Notes under the pieces: model-generated
Database searches by the model: none
What the model was told of the DNA's origin: nothing
The model's input: only the letters and a program-made list of their open reading frames with translations
Source: Flavimarina sp. Hel_I_48
Lineage (GTDB): Bacteria; Bacteroidota; Bacteroidia; Flavobacteriales; Flavobacteriaceae
Length of the DNA: 64,000 nucleotides
Direction: 5' to 3'
NCBI RefSeq assembly: GCF_000733945.1
Contig: NZ_JPOL01000001.1
Coordinates: 29,917-93,916, forward strand
Part shown: positions 26,913 to 36,460 of the stretch, in pieces
How positions within the stretch are numbered: position 1 is the stretch's first letter
How the letters are laid out: every line of letters starts with the position of its first letter
Made by a program: the position numbers and the translations under genes

Positions 26913-27204
26913 CAAGAAAAGCTTCGCGCTTTTAAGCAATGTATAAAAATCTATATGGCAGATTGAATTTACAAAGAACTAGATAGAAAATTGAATTAAC
27001 ACATAAACGGTTTAAAAGAAATAATAGTATAATTCAATGATAGATCAAGCGATGTTTAGAGATATGTAATAAACGCGGAAAACCCATAAAAAACTTTATA
27101 CAAACATTCTTTAAATTTTGAGAGGGTCATTTCTGCAAGACCATAGATGATTCAAATATTTAGTCCTAGTGAGTTAGGAGAATTACTATAAAAAAAATGA
27201 ACTT

Positions 27205-28083
27205 ATGAAAGGAATTATATTAGCAGGAGGTTCAGGAACAAGACTTTACCCTATAACCAAGGGTGTGTCTAAACAACTTTTAAATATATATGATAAACCT
27301 CTAATATATTATCCCCTATCGGTTTTAATGCTATCTGGCATTAGAGAAGTTTTAATAATATCAACACCTGAAGACTTACCTAATTTTCAAAAACTCTTGG
27401 GTGATGGTTCTGAAATAGGAATGAGATTCGAATATAAAATTCAGCCAAGTCCAGATGGATTGGCTCAGGCATTCATTTTAGGCAAAGAATTCATAGGTGA
27501 TGATAGTGTGTGTTTGGTATTAGGTGATAATATTTTTTATGGTCACGGTTTTACAAAATTATTAGAACAGTCTATTAAAAATGTAGAAAAGGAAAAGAAA
27601 GCTACGGTTTTTGGCTATTATGTAAATGATCCATCTCGTTATGGTGTGGCAGAATTTGATGATAGTGGAAATGTTATAAGTCTTGAAGAAAAACCAGCCA
27701 AACCAAAAAGTAATTATGCGGTAATAGGTTTATATTTTTATCCCAATTCTGTGATTGAAGTTGCTGAAAATGTCGAACCCAGTCACCGTGGCGAACTAGA
27801 AATAACTTCGATAAATGAATTTTATCTTAAAGAAGATAAACTTAAAGTTGAGCTTATGGGGAGAGGTTATGCATGGTTAGATACCGGCACTCATGAATCT
27901 ATGCTCGAAGCTTCTAATTACATACATACTATTGAAAAGAGACAAGGGTTGAAAGTTGCTTGTCTTGAGGAAATAGCATATGAGAATGGCTACATTTCTA
28001 AGGAGCAATTATTAAAACTTGCCGAACCTCTAAAAAAGACCGGTTACGGACAGTATTTACTTAAAAGAGCTAATAAAAAATAG
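27205..28083 (+). CDS. rmlA: Glucose-1-phosphate thymidylyltransferase (first copy)
   Basis: 292 residues making dTDP-glucose from dTTP and glucose-1-phosphate. Contains [19 protein letters not shown], the [15 protein letters not shown] segment, [11 protein letters not shown] and the C-terminal [16 protein letters not shown]. The DNA is far more AT-rich than the second copy at 48558-49415. This copy stands with rmlC only: rmlB and rmlD are absent from the left block. Confidence 0.95.
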   Translation: MKGIILAGGSGTRLYPITKGVSKQLLNIYDKPLIYYPLSVLMLSGIREVLIISTPEDLPNFQKLLGDGSEIGMRFEYKIQPSPDGLAQAFILGKEFIGDDSVCLVLGDNIFYGHGFTKLLEQSIKNVEKEKKATVFGYYVNDPSRYGVAEFDDSGNVISLEEKPAKPKSNYAVIGLYFYPNSVIEVAENVEPSHRGELEITSINEFYLKEDKLKVELMGRGYAWLDTGTHESMLEASNYIHTIEKRQGLKVACLEEIAYENGYISKEQLLKLAEPLKKTGYGQYLLKRANKK

Positions 28084-28084
28084 A

Positions 28085-28657
28085 ATGAATTTTGTCAGAA
28101 CAGAAATACCTGATATAGTTATTTGTGAACCAAAAATTTTTGGAGATAGTAGAGGATATTTTTCTGAAACATTTCGTAAAGATAAGTTGGAAGAATTCCT
28201 CGGGTATACGGTCAACTTTTGTCAGGATAATGAATCCAAATCTAGCTTTGGTGTATTAAGGGGATTACATTATCAGTTGCCTCCATTTACCCAATCAAAA
28301 TTGGTTAGGGTAATAGAAGGAACCGTTTTAGATGTAGCTGTAGATATTAGAAAAGGATCGCCCTATTTTGGTAAAAATGTTACTGTAGAGCTAAATGCAG
28401 AAGAAAGAAAGCAATTATTTGTGCCTAGAGGGTTTGCACATGGTTTTATAGTATTATCCGAAACTGCAAAATTTGCTTATAAATGTGATAATTATTATGC
28501 TCCTTCACACGATAGGGGCATTGTATATAATGATCAAACTGTGGGTATAGAATGGCAAATACCGGCAACTAAATTAAAATTATCAGATAAGGATATTACA
28601 CAACCCACTTTAATTGATGCAGAACTTTTTGATTATAATATAAATCTATATGATTAA
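28085..28657 (+). CDS. rmlC: dTDP-4-dehydrorhamnose 3,5-epimerase (first copy)
   Basis: 190-residue cupin epimerase. The catalytic histidine is in RGLHYQLPP, with KLVRVIEGTVLDVAVDIRKGSP and FVPRGFAHGF typical. It starts one base after rmlA. Second copy at 48004-48561. Either it adds to the rhamnose pathway of the right block or it serves another dTDP-sugar. The sequence does not decide. Confidence 0.93.
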   Translation: MNFVRTEIPDIVICEPKIFGDSRGYFSETFRKDKLEEFLGYTVNFCQDNESKSSFGVLRGLHYQLPPFTQSKLVRVIEGTVLDVAVDIRKGSPYFGKNVTVELNAEERKQLFVPRGFAHGFIVLSETAKFAYKCDNYYAPSHDRGIVYNDQTVGIEWQIPATKLKLSDKDITQPTLIDAELFDYNINLYD

Positions 28658-28750
28658 ATTATAATTCTTTTTAATACTAAAAATTCAATAGTAGAATTTT
28701 TACCATATCAATTCTATCTTGTTTTAATAAAATATACAAAAAAAATAATC

Positions 28751-29677
28751 GTGAAAGTTAAAAATCACAATAGTGATTACAAAGAAAAGGTCATAGTTAT
28801 ATATGATTCAATACCTTTCTTTGTTCCTTTTTTCTGGTCTAAAGGTTTTCCTACATTCCCAACTTTAAAAAAAATATCTAATATTCAAAAAGCATTTCGA
28901 AAAGTTTGCTTTCATCTAAATATTTTTGAATTTCTTTGGTATGGTGATTGGAAAAAAAAATTGAATGAAATTGATACAATTATAATTTTTGCATCTACAG
29001 AACCATTACCAATAAAATTTATTCAAGAAAAATATCCGCAGATAAGAATAATATTTTGGTATTGGAATCCTGTTTTTAAATTAATTAATCCAAATGATAT
29101 TTCAAATTATTCATTTGAAAAGTGGTCTTTTGATCCGATAGACTGCAAAGAATATTCTCTAAAGTTTAATACTACATTTTATTTCAACACTATTAAGCTT
29201 CCAAAAGCAGAAATTAAATATGACTTGACTTTTGTAGGCGTAGATAAAGGGAGAAAAAAAGCTTTAATAGAAATTGAAAAAGAGATGCTCAAACAGGACT
29301 TGAAGCCAAATTTTTATATTGTCGATGATAAATACAAGAATTTGAAAAGTACCAACAAGTCAATTGCCTACTTAGATTATCTGAAACTCATATCACAAAG
29401 TAAGGCTATTCTTGATTTTGTTCAGAAAGGACAAAATGGACTTACTTTAAGACCTATGGAATCTATATTTTTTAAAAAAAAATTAGTTACTAATGATCCT
29501 ACGATAAAGCATCAAGATTTCTACGATTCGGACAATATATTTATTTTAGGAATTGATGATTCCAAATCTTTGAAATCCTTTTTAAATTCTCCTTACAAGA
29601 AAATATCAGATAGTATTATTGAAAAATATGATTGTCAGAAATGGATGAAACGCTTTCTACTAACTAAAAATGAATAA
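28751..29677 (+). CDS. Putative glycosyltransferase, lipopolysaccharide-core/capsule type (GT-B-like)
   Basis: 308 residues, GTG start at 28751, since no early ATG exists. I do not recognise a named enzyme. The C-terminal half has the pattern DLTFVGVDKGRKKALI, then KAILDFVQKGQNGLTLRPME and FFKKKLVTN, which recurs in putative polysaccharide glycosyltransferases of Bacteroidota and Firmicutes. It lies in the AT-rich segment between rmlC and the flippase. The donor sugar is unknown. Confidence 0.6.
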   Translation: MKVKNHNSDYKEKVIVIYDSIPFFVPFFWSKGFPTFPTLKKISNIQKAFRKVCFHLNIFEFLWYGDWKKKLNEIDTIIIFASTEPLPIKFIQEKYPQIRIIFWYWNPVFKLINPNDISNYSFEKWSFDPIDCKEYSLKFNTTFYFNTIKLPKAEIKYDLTFVGVDKGRKKALIEIEKEMLKQDLKPNFYIVDDKYKNLKSTNKSIAYLDYLKLISQSKAILDFVQKGQNGLTLRPMESIFFKKKLVTNDPTIKHQDFYDSDNIFILGIDDSKSLKSFLNSPYKKISDSIIEKYDCQKWMKRFLLTKNE

Positions 29678-29691
29678 GAACCACTAAGTTT

Positions 29692-31104
29692 ATGAAGGAG
29701 TTCATAAAAAGCTTTTTTTCTTTCGGTTTGGCCACTTCTATACAGAAAGTAATGGGTTTTCTTTTATTACCCATTTATACACGATTTTTCTCCAAAGTAG
29801 AATTTGGAGCAATTGATTTAATACAGGTAATTCTTGGTATAGCTTCTATTTTTGCAGTTCTTCAACTTGAGACATCCTTACAGCGATATTACTATGATTT
29901 AGAAGGAAAAATTAAGAAAACTTTTGTCTCCACAATCTTCATTTTAATTATAGGTTTTTCGTTTATTATAACCTTAATCTTATTTGCTTTATCAACTCAA
30001 ATTTCAAATCTCATATTTGAATCAGGAAATTATTCAGGACTGATTGAACTTGCGTCGCTGCAATTACCGTTTACTAATTTCACAATGCTAGCATTCATAA
30101 TTTTAAGATATGAGAAAAGAAATAAGGCGTTTGTATGGTTAATGCTAGCTAAAGTATTGTCAATGATAGCCATAGTTACTCTTCTTATAGTATGGCTTAG
30201 AATGGGAATTATTGCAGTTTTTTATGCACAATTGATTAGCCTTATCTTATCCTCGGTATTTATATTTTTTGCGGTGAGAGAATTTTTATTATTCAAAATT
30301 TCAATTCCACTATTTAAAAAAGCTTTTAAGTACGCCATGCCACAAATACCTGCTCGTATAGGAAGTGTTTCATTGTCCTATGCCAATCGTTTCTTTATGG
30401 TAGGATATTTAACAGTTGCATCGATTGGTATTTACTCCTTATCCTTAAAGTTGGCCTCTGCTATACAATTAATTTATTCTGCGTTTATTATGGCTTGGGC
30501 TCCCTTTATGTTTGAGCAGTTAAAAAAACCAGATCACAAAACTATTTTTGCTCATACCTTAATACTTACTTCTGGCCCGCTTTTTCTAATTGTATCTTTA
30601 ATAGCTCTGTTTTCAAAAGAACTAATAATATTAGTTGCGTCAGAGGAGTTCTATGAATCTTACCATTTTGTAGGAGCCCTATCACTTTATTTTTCCCTAT
30701 TTATAATAAAAGAGATTGTAGATATAGGGCCTAAAGCCTTAGAAAAAACTAAATTCTTATCATACACATTTTTTGCCTCTGTCATCATAAATATATCTAC
30801 GCTATATTTTCTGATTCAGTCTTATGGACTATATGGAGTAGTTTATTCACTATTGATAACAAATACTTTTTTAGTGGCATTAAGTTGGTTTATATCTAAT
30901 AAATTATATTATATACCATTTAACATTATGAAATTCTCAGTTTTAGCAGTGCCAGCATTTTCATTAGCAATATATTCTATGTATAGTTTACCAGTATTAT
31001 GGATTAGAATCATTACCGGTTTTATCGCTATCATTTATTATGGCCTATTATTCAAGAGAGATTACAGTATTTTCCAAGTGAAATTGCTGGTAACTAAAAA
31101 TTAG
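29692..31104 (+). CDS. Polysaccharide repeat-unit flippase (Wzx type), left block
   Basis: 470 residues, about 12-14 hydrophobic helices, MOP/PST-family polysaccharide transporter pattern at the N-terminus (KSFFSFGLATSIQKVMGFLL, LPIYTRFFSKVEFGAIDL). It would flip lipid-linked oligosaccharide across the inner membrane. A second flippase of the same general type lies in the right block (41104-42519). The two look distinct in sequence, which fits two different glycans. Confidence 0.88.
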   Translation: MKEFIKSFFSFGLATSIQKVMGFLLLPIYTRFFSKVEFGAIDLIQVILGIASIFAVLQLETSLQRYYYDLEGKIKKTFVSTIFILIIGFSFIITLILFALSTQISNLIFESGNYSGLIELASLQLPFTNFTMLAFIILRYEKRNKAFVWLMLAKVLSMIAIVTLLIVWLRMGIIAVFYAQLISLILSSVFIFFAVREFLLFKISIPLFKKAFKYAMPQIPARIGSVSLSYANRFFMVGYLTVASIGIYSLSLKLASAIQLIYSAFIMAWAPFMFEQLKKPDHKTIFAHTLILTSGPLFLIVSLIALFSKELIILVASEEFYESYHFVGALSLYFSLFIIKEIVDIGPKALEKTKFLSYTFFASVIINISTLYFLIQSYGLYGVVYSLLITNTFLVALSWFISNKLYYIPFNIMKFSVLAVPAFSLAIYSMYSLPVLWIRIITGFIAIIYYGLLFKRDYSIFQVKLLVTKN

Positions 31105-31127
31105 ACTTCAAAGACAATTGCGTTTAA

Positions 31128-32294
31128 ATGTTATATACAGCAATATTTATATTATTAATCATTTGTACTCTAAGGTTTGATTTTTCACAGCAGCCTAAAA
31201 AGGCATTGAAAGTCTATAATTTTGTTATGGTTATATTAATAGCTGTTGCTGGATTAAGATATAAAGTAGGTGGTGATACTCTTTCCTATTATGAAGATTT
31301 TCAAGAATTGCCTTTTTTAAATGAAATAACTTTTCAGAATTTATTTAACTTTAAATACAGTCCCTTTTGGATACTTCTTTCTTCATTAAGTAAAACTCTA
31401 ATAAACAATTTTGTATTCTTTCAGATAATACACGCCAGCTTTATAAATATTGTATTATTTAGATTTATAAAACGCTATACCCCATTTAAATTTACAGCAG
31501 TCCTTATCTACTATATTTTTGCATATTTATACTTTAATATGGAAGTGATGCGAGAATCACTAGCTATTGCTATGCTTTTGATCGCATACCCATATTTTAT
31601 GAAAAAAAATTGGCAAGCATATTATCTATTTATAGCTGTAGCTATTCTCTTTCATAATTCTGCTCTTTTACTTCTAATTTTACCATTATTTCGAAACTCA
31701 AAATTGAGCTTAAGTAATGTCATTATCTTAGGAATAGTAGTTATCTCAATATCTGTAGCATTTACCTTTATACCCAGTCTTATTGAGATTATTTTATTTT
31801 CCCAAGATGTAACCTCTAAATTTTTATATTATTCTGACTTTCAAGCGAATCTCAATGGAATGATTGGTAATTTCGTTCTTTATGGACTTTTACCTTATTT
31901 GAGTATTAGAATTTTCAAAAGGTTCGAAGTTCAGAATTCAAAATTCGAAGAACTATATTTATTTTACTTTACAATAGTGATGTTATATGTCGCTGTGACA
32001 GGATTTGGTCGATTTCTTAATTATCTTACTCCGTTTATGTTCGTTTTCTTTGCGGAATTTCTTAATAGATTGTATTACCACAAGAGATTTAGTAGATTAA
32101 AAAGAGGTTTAGTATTTGTAATTTTTATTTTTGCAGCACTACCCAAATTTATATACTATACTAGGGATACTTCAATGTTAGTTGCTGATACCCATAGATA
32201 TAATACATGGTATCCATACTCATCCATATTTGAAAAAAAAGAGTATTATTTTAGGGAAATTATGCATCAAGAAGGACTAAAAAGCCAAGATTAA
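31128..32294 (+). CDS. EpsG/Wzy-like polysaccharide polymerase
   Basis: 388 residues with about 10-11 membrane helices. The LRYKVGGDTLSYYEDF and MEVMRESLAIAMLLIAYPYF segments are typical of the EpsG family, which includes Wzy-type polymerases. It is the only polymerase candidate in the window and follows the flippase by 23 nt. Polymerases are poorly conserved, so the assignment rests on topology, those segments and context. Confidence 0.8.
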   Translation: MLYTAIFILLIICTLRFDFSQQPKKALKVYNFVMVILIAVAGLRYKVGGDTLSYYEDFQELPFLNEITFQNLFNFKYSPFWILLSSLSKTLINNFVFFQIIHASFINIVLFRFIKRYTPFKFTAVLIYYIFAYLYFNMEVMRESLAIAMLLIAYPYFMKKNWQAYYLFIAVAILFHNSALLLLILPLFRNSKLSLSNVIILGIVVISISVAFTFIPSLIEIILFSQDVTSKFLYYSDFQANLNGMIGNFVLYGLLPYLSIRIFKRFEVQNSKFEELYLFYFTIVMLYVAVTGFGRFLNYLTPFMFVFFAEFLNRLYYHKRFSRLKRGLVFVIFIFAALPKFIYYTRDTSMLVADTHRYNTWYPYSSIFEKKEYYFREIMHQEGLKSQD

Positions 32295-32319
32295 AATTCT
32301 TAATATCAGCATTGTTATC

Positions 32320-33435
32320 ATGAAAAGAAAAAGAGAATTGAAAATTTTGGTTATAAATAGCGATGCAATTTATTGTAAAGAAAACCATCATTTTATTCAC
32401 AAGAGTACAGGGACTTTTATCAAGAAACTAAAAGATTTGAATTATGAACCTACAATTTTTCATTTTCTTATACCATTAGAAAACTCTTCTATCACGTCTT
32501 TTGATTTAGATGACAATAATATTTCGTTTGTAGGCTTAAATAGAACATCAAATAAAATTACTTCGTATTTCAAGGCAAGCTTAAAATTATATACACTTTT
32601 CAAAAAAGCAGATTTTATCTATTGTTTTTACCCTAATGCTTTCGCTTATAATCTATTGTTATGCAAATTATGCAATATACCATACGGGCTATATTTAAGG
32701 GGAGAGAATAATATAAATTCTAAGTTATCACGGTATCTTATTAAGCATTCTAAATTTATTGCAACTGTTTCCCCACAGTTTACGAAAAGCGTGAAAAAAT
32801 ATAATACTTCTGCATTTACAATCGCTCCAATGATTGATTATAATTTAAAAGACATCCCGTTAAATAATATTAAAGACACAAATGAAAACCAAATACAATC
32901 CATTCTTTTTATAGGTAGAGTAGAAAGAGATAAAGGCATATTTGAATTAATAGAAGCCGTATCATTACTTAAAAAAAAGGGTTACGAGAATTTTATTTTA
33001 AATATCATAGGTCAAGGTCAACATTTTGATCATATACATGAGCAGATAATAAAATTTGAAATGCAAAACATTGTAAACTTAGTAGGTGTCGTATCCGATA
33101 AAAATGAATTAAAAAAATATTATCAAAATGCTGATTTATTTATTTTACCAACGTATCATGAAGGATTCCCAAGGGTACTTTATGAAGCAATGATTTTTAA
33201 AGTACCAATATTAACTACCTTCGTCGGTACTATCTCGAACCTCATGCAGGACGGATACAATTGTTATGAAATCAAAGCTAAAGATGTTAATAGCATTGTT
33301 CTCAAATTAGAAAATATTCTGAATGATTATAAAATTACTTATACGATAACTGAAAATGCTACAAAAACGATCAAAAAATATTTAAAAGAAAACAGTCGTA
33401 GTCACGAAGAGATAATTTCTGATAACATCAATTAA
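32320..33435 (+). CDS. Glycosyltransferase family 4 protein
   Basis: 371 residues, GT-B fold. The donor-binding C-terminal domain has ILFIGRVERDKGIFELIEAV and LPTYHEGFPRVLYEAM, with the EGFPxxxxE retaining-GT4 signature. The N-terminal half binds acceptor and is variable. Ends directly at the start of the next GT gene (TAA then ATG). The linkage and sugar are unknown. Confidence 0.88.
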   Translation: MKRKRELKILVINSDAIYCKENHHFIHKSTGTFIKKLKDLNYEPTIFHFLIPLENSSITSFDLDDNNISFVGLNRTSNKITSYFKASLKLYTLFKKADFIYCFYPNAFAYNLLLCKLCNIPYGLYLRGENNINSKLSRYLIKHSKFIATVSPQFTKSVKKYNTSAFTIAPMIDYNLKDIPLNNIKDTNENQIQSILFIGRVERDKGIFELIEAVSLLKKKGYENFILNIIGQGQHFDHIHEQIIKFEMQNIVNLVGVVSDKNELKKYYQNADLFILPTYHEGFPRVLYEAMIFKVPILTTFVGTISNLMQDGYNCYEIKAKDVNSIVLKLENILNDYKITYTITENATKTIKKYLKENSRSHEEIISDNIN

Positions 33436-34320
33436 ATGGAAGTTTTAATAAGCGTGATAATACCTTTCTATTCTAATATTAAATGGCTAAAAGAAGCAGT
33501 TGATAGTGTTCTTAATCAAACTTATCAGAACTTTGAGATTATTGTTATTAATGATGGTTCAAAAGAAAATGATGAGGACTTTATAAAAAAATACTCTGAT
33601 TTTATAAAATATCATAAAACGGAGAATGCGGGTCCTGCAGCTGCAAGAAATAAAGGTATAAAATTAGCCAACGGAGAGTATATCGCATTTTTGGATTCAG
33701 ATGATATTTGGAAAACCAACAAGTTGAAGATTCAATTGGACTATATGCTTCTCGAATCCCTTATCTGGTCACATACTGCGTATGAATTATTTACAGATCA
33801 TGATAATAAAACTTATAAAACTATAGATGTCAATCATTTTAAAGGTGATGTATTCATCCCCTGTTTAATTTCATCTCCTATTGCAACACCATGCGTTATG
33901 GTAAAAACAGAGTTTTTAAGAGAAAATCCAACTATACAGTTTGCTGAAAATATGAGGTATGGTCAGGATGGTTTTATGTGGCTCAATATAGCCCGCCACA
34001 AAAAACTCGGGGTTATCAATGAATCCCTGACCAAAGTGCGAATGAGGGGCGGAAATGCCGCATTGCGAGCCAGGGTCTATTTACAGGTTAAGGCTCAAAT
34101 GTGGAGTTATATAAAATCAAAAAAAGAACACGACAAAAGATTACAAAACTTACCTCTTTTTATAAAATCAGCGTATAAACTATCTTATTTTAATAATAGA
34201 ATACTATTATTTCTTGAAAATAAAAATTGTTTAAACGCGGGTGTAGGAGAATTCATCTCAAAAATTCTATATACCCCTACTTTTATTTTGCTTAAACTTA
34301 AATCTCAAAACACATACTAA
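33436..34320 (+). CDS. Glycosyltransferase family 2 protein
   Basis: 294 residues, GT-A fold: VIIPFYSNIKWLKEAVDSVLNQ, VINDGSKEND, then GPAAARNKGIKLANGEYIAFLDSDD with the metal-binding DSDD. Shares one base with the next start (TAATG). Its DNA is mixed: mostly AT-rich, with a GC-richer patch around 33990-34110 that stands out from both flanks. Confidence 0.88.
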   Translation: MEVLISVIIPFYSNIKWLKEAVDSVLNQTYQNFEIIVINDGSKENDEDFIKKYSDFIKYHKTENAGPAAARNKGIKLANGEYIAFLDSDDIWKTNKLKIQLDYMLLESLIWSHTAYELFTDHDNKTYKTIDVNHFKGDVFIPCLISSPIATPCVMVKTEFLRENPTIQFAENMRYGQDGFMWLNIARHKKLGVINESLTKVRMRGGNAALRARVYLQVKAQMWSYIKSKKEHDKRLQNLPLFIKSAYKLSYFNNRILLFLENKNCLNAGVGEFISKILYTPTFILLKLKSQNTY

Positions 34321-35336
34321 TGTTTAGAAACAAAACTCTGTTAATCACCGGTGGTACAGGATCTTTCGGTAATGCAGTTCTAGATCGCTTTCTGGATTCA
34401 GAAATCAATGAAATACGTATATTTTCCCGAGATGAAAAAAAACAGGACGATATGCGCAATCTATATAAAAATGATAAAATCAAGTTTTATATAGGAGATG
34501 TACGTAATTATAACAGCGTTGAAAATGCCATGAGAGGTGTTGACTACGTTTTTCATGCGGCTGCATTAAAGCAAGTGCCATCCTGTGAATTTTTTCCATT
34601 AGAAGCCACGAAGACCAATGTTATGGGCTCTGAGAATGTGGTGCAGGCCGCCATAGCGCATAAAGTAAAGAAGGTTATCTGCCTGAGTACAGATAAGGCG
34701 GCATACCCCATTAATGCCATGGGCATGACCAAAGCCTTAATGGAAAAAGTTATAGTTGCTGCTTCTAGAAACGTAAACCCAGATGATACTACCATCTGCC
34801 TTACGAGATATGGAAATGTAATGGCCTCAAGAGGTTCTGTGATTCCACTGTTTGCAAAACAGATTAAAGAAGGAAAGGATCTTACGGTAACAGATCCCAA
34901 TATGACCAGATTTCTAATGTCTCTTGAAGAGGCGGTAGAATTGGTGATTTTCGCTTTTAAAAATGGTCAACAAGGCGATCTTTTTGTACACAAAGCGCCA
35001 GCAAGTACTATTGAAGATCTTGCAAAGGCAGTATGCAATGTGTTCCATGCAAAGAATGAAGTCAGGATCATAGGCACGCGACATGGTGAAAAACTCTTTG
35101 AAACCTTATGTACAAGGGAAGAAATGTTAAAGGCTGAAGATTTAGGGGGTTATTTCCGCATTCCTGCTGACAATCGTGACCTCAATTATGAAAAATTCTT
35201 TGATGAAGGAGAAAAGGGTATTTCACAATTTGAAGATTACAATTCGCACAATACAACCAGATTGAGCGTTGCCGATGTTGAAAAGGCATTACTTGAATTG
35301 GGATATATTCAAAATGAATTAAAAAATAAAGTATGA
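34320..35336 (+). CDS. capE: UDP-GlcNAc 4,6-dehydratase/5-epimerase (CapE/WbjB/WbvB type)
   Basis: 338-residue SDR that opens the UDP-L-FucNAc or UDP-L-QuiNAc route: dehydration and C5 inversion of UDP-GlcNAc. NAD motif GGTGSFGN; FHAAALKQVPSCEFFPLEA; active site STDKAAYPINAMGMTKALMEK with methionine in the tyrosine position as usual in this family; GNVMASRGSVIPLF. It overlaps the following 2-epimerase gene by four bases (ATGA). Composition returns to the genome-like level from here. Confidence 0.9.
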   Translation: MFRNKTLLITGGTGSFGNAVLDRFLDSEINEIRIFSRDEKKQDDMRNLYKNDKIKFYIGDVRNYNSVENAMRGVDYVFHAAALKQVPSCEFFPLEATKTNVMGSENVVQAAIAHKVKKVICLSTDKAAYPINAMGMTKALMEKVIVAASRNVNPDDTTICLTRYGNVMASRGSVIPLFAKQIKEGKDLTVTDPNMTRFLMSLEEAVELVIFAFKNGQQGDLFVHKAPASTIEDLAKAVCNVFHAKNEVRIIGTRHGEKLFETLCTREEMLKAEDLGGYFRIPADNRDLNYEKFFDEGEKGISQFEDYNSHNTTRLSVADVEKALLELGYIQNELKNKV

Positions 35337-36457
35337 TCAAGGTTATGACGATCGTAGGCACCAGGCCTGAAATCATTAAACTAAGTGAGGTAATTAAAGA
35401 ACTTGATAAATATACAAATCATATTCTTGTACATTCAGGGCAGAATTATGATTATGAGCTCAATGAAGTTTTCTTTAAGGATCTGGGATTGAGAAAACCT
35501 GATTTTTTTCTGGAAGCTGCCGGTACTAATGCCGCTGAGACCATAGGTAATGTAATTACTAAATCTGATGCTTTATTAGAACAGGAAAAACCAGATGCCT
35601 TACTGCTTTATGGCGATACCAATAGTTGCCTGTCAGTCATTGCGGCTAAGAGGAAAAAAATTCCAATTTTTCATATGGAAGCTGGTAACAGGTGTTTTGA
35701 TCAGCGCGTACCGGAAGAAATCAACCGTAAAATCGTAGACCATCTCAGCGATATCAATATGCCACTTTCAGAACATGCACGACAATATTTGTTAAATGAA
35801 GGCCTGCGACCGGAAACAGTTATAAAAACAGGCTCACCTATGCTTGAAGTGCTTACCAGGCAAATGGAAGCTATAGATGCTTCTTCTGTATTACAACGGG
35901 AGGGTCTAAAAGCAAGAGATTATTTTATTGTAAGCATACACAGGGAAGAAAATGTAGATTCTGAGGAAAATTTTAATGATCTTATGGAATCCCTAAATGC
36001 GATCAGCCATCACTTTGATAAAAAGGTCATCATTTCTACACACCCCAGGACCAGAAAAAAATTAGAAGAAATCAACTTTGTTTCTGAGAACGATAAACTC
36101 GTTTTTTCAAAACCATTTGGCTTCCACGATTATATTCATTTACAGAAAAATGCTTTCTGCGTCATTTCTGACAGTGGGACGATTACTGAAGAAGCGTCTA
36201 TCCTAAACCTCCCTGCGATAACTATTAGACAGGCCCATGAACGGCCCGAAGGTATGGATGAAGCCACGCTTATAATGACAGGGCTCAAAAAAGACTTGAT
36301 CATGAACAGTATTGAAGTTATTACATCGCAATTTGCAGAAAAGGAATATCCTGTTCATAAAGTTAGAGATTACGATGTTGATAACGTTTCAACTAAGGTA
36401 TTGCGGATAATCTTATCCTATACTGATTATATTAACCGAACCGTCTGGAAAAAATAA
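35333..36457 (+). CDS. Non-hydrolysing UDP-sugar 2-epimerase (WbjD/CapG/WbvD type)
   Basis: 374 residues of the WecB family: GTRPEIIKLSEVI, HSGQNYDYELNEVFF, MEAGNRCFDQRVPEE and SDSGTITEEASIL. In the CapE/F/G and WbvB/R/D pathways this enzyme performs the last step, inverting C2 to give UDP-L-FucNAc or UDP-L-QuiNAc. Its neighbours support that role over ManNAc formation. Confidence 0.88.
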   Translation: MIKVMTIVGTRPEIIKLSEVIKELDKYTNHILVHSGQNYDYELNEVFFKDLGLRKPDFFLEAAGTNAAETIGNVITKSDALLEQEKPDALLLYGDTNSCLSVIAAKRKKIPIFHMEAGNRCFDQRVPEEINRKIVDHLSDINMPLSEHARQYLLNEGLRPETVIKTGSPMLEVLTRQMEAIDASSVLQREGLKARDYFIVSIHREENVDSEENFNDLMESLNAISHHFDKKVIISTHPRTRKKLEEINFVSENDKLVFSKPFGFHDYIHLQKNAFCVISDSGTITEEASILNLPAITIRQAHERPEGMDEATLIMTGLKKDLIMNSIEVITSQFAEKEYPVHKVRDYDVDNVSTKVLRIILSYTDYINRTVWKK

Positions 36458-36460
36458 ATT

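Noticed and set aside
26778..26966. 62-codon open frame across leader copy 2
   Set aside because: The aligned frame in copy 1 has an in-frame stop and the differences are not concentrated at third codon positions, so it does not behave as a conserved protein.
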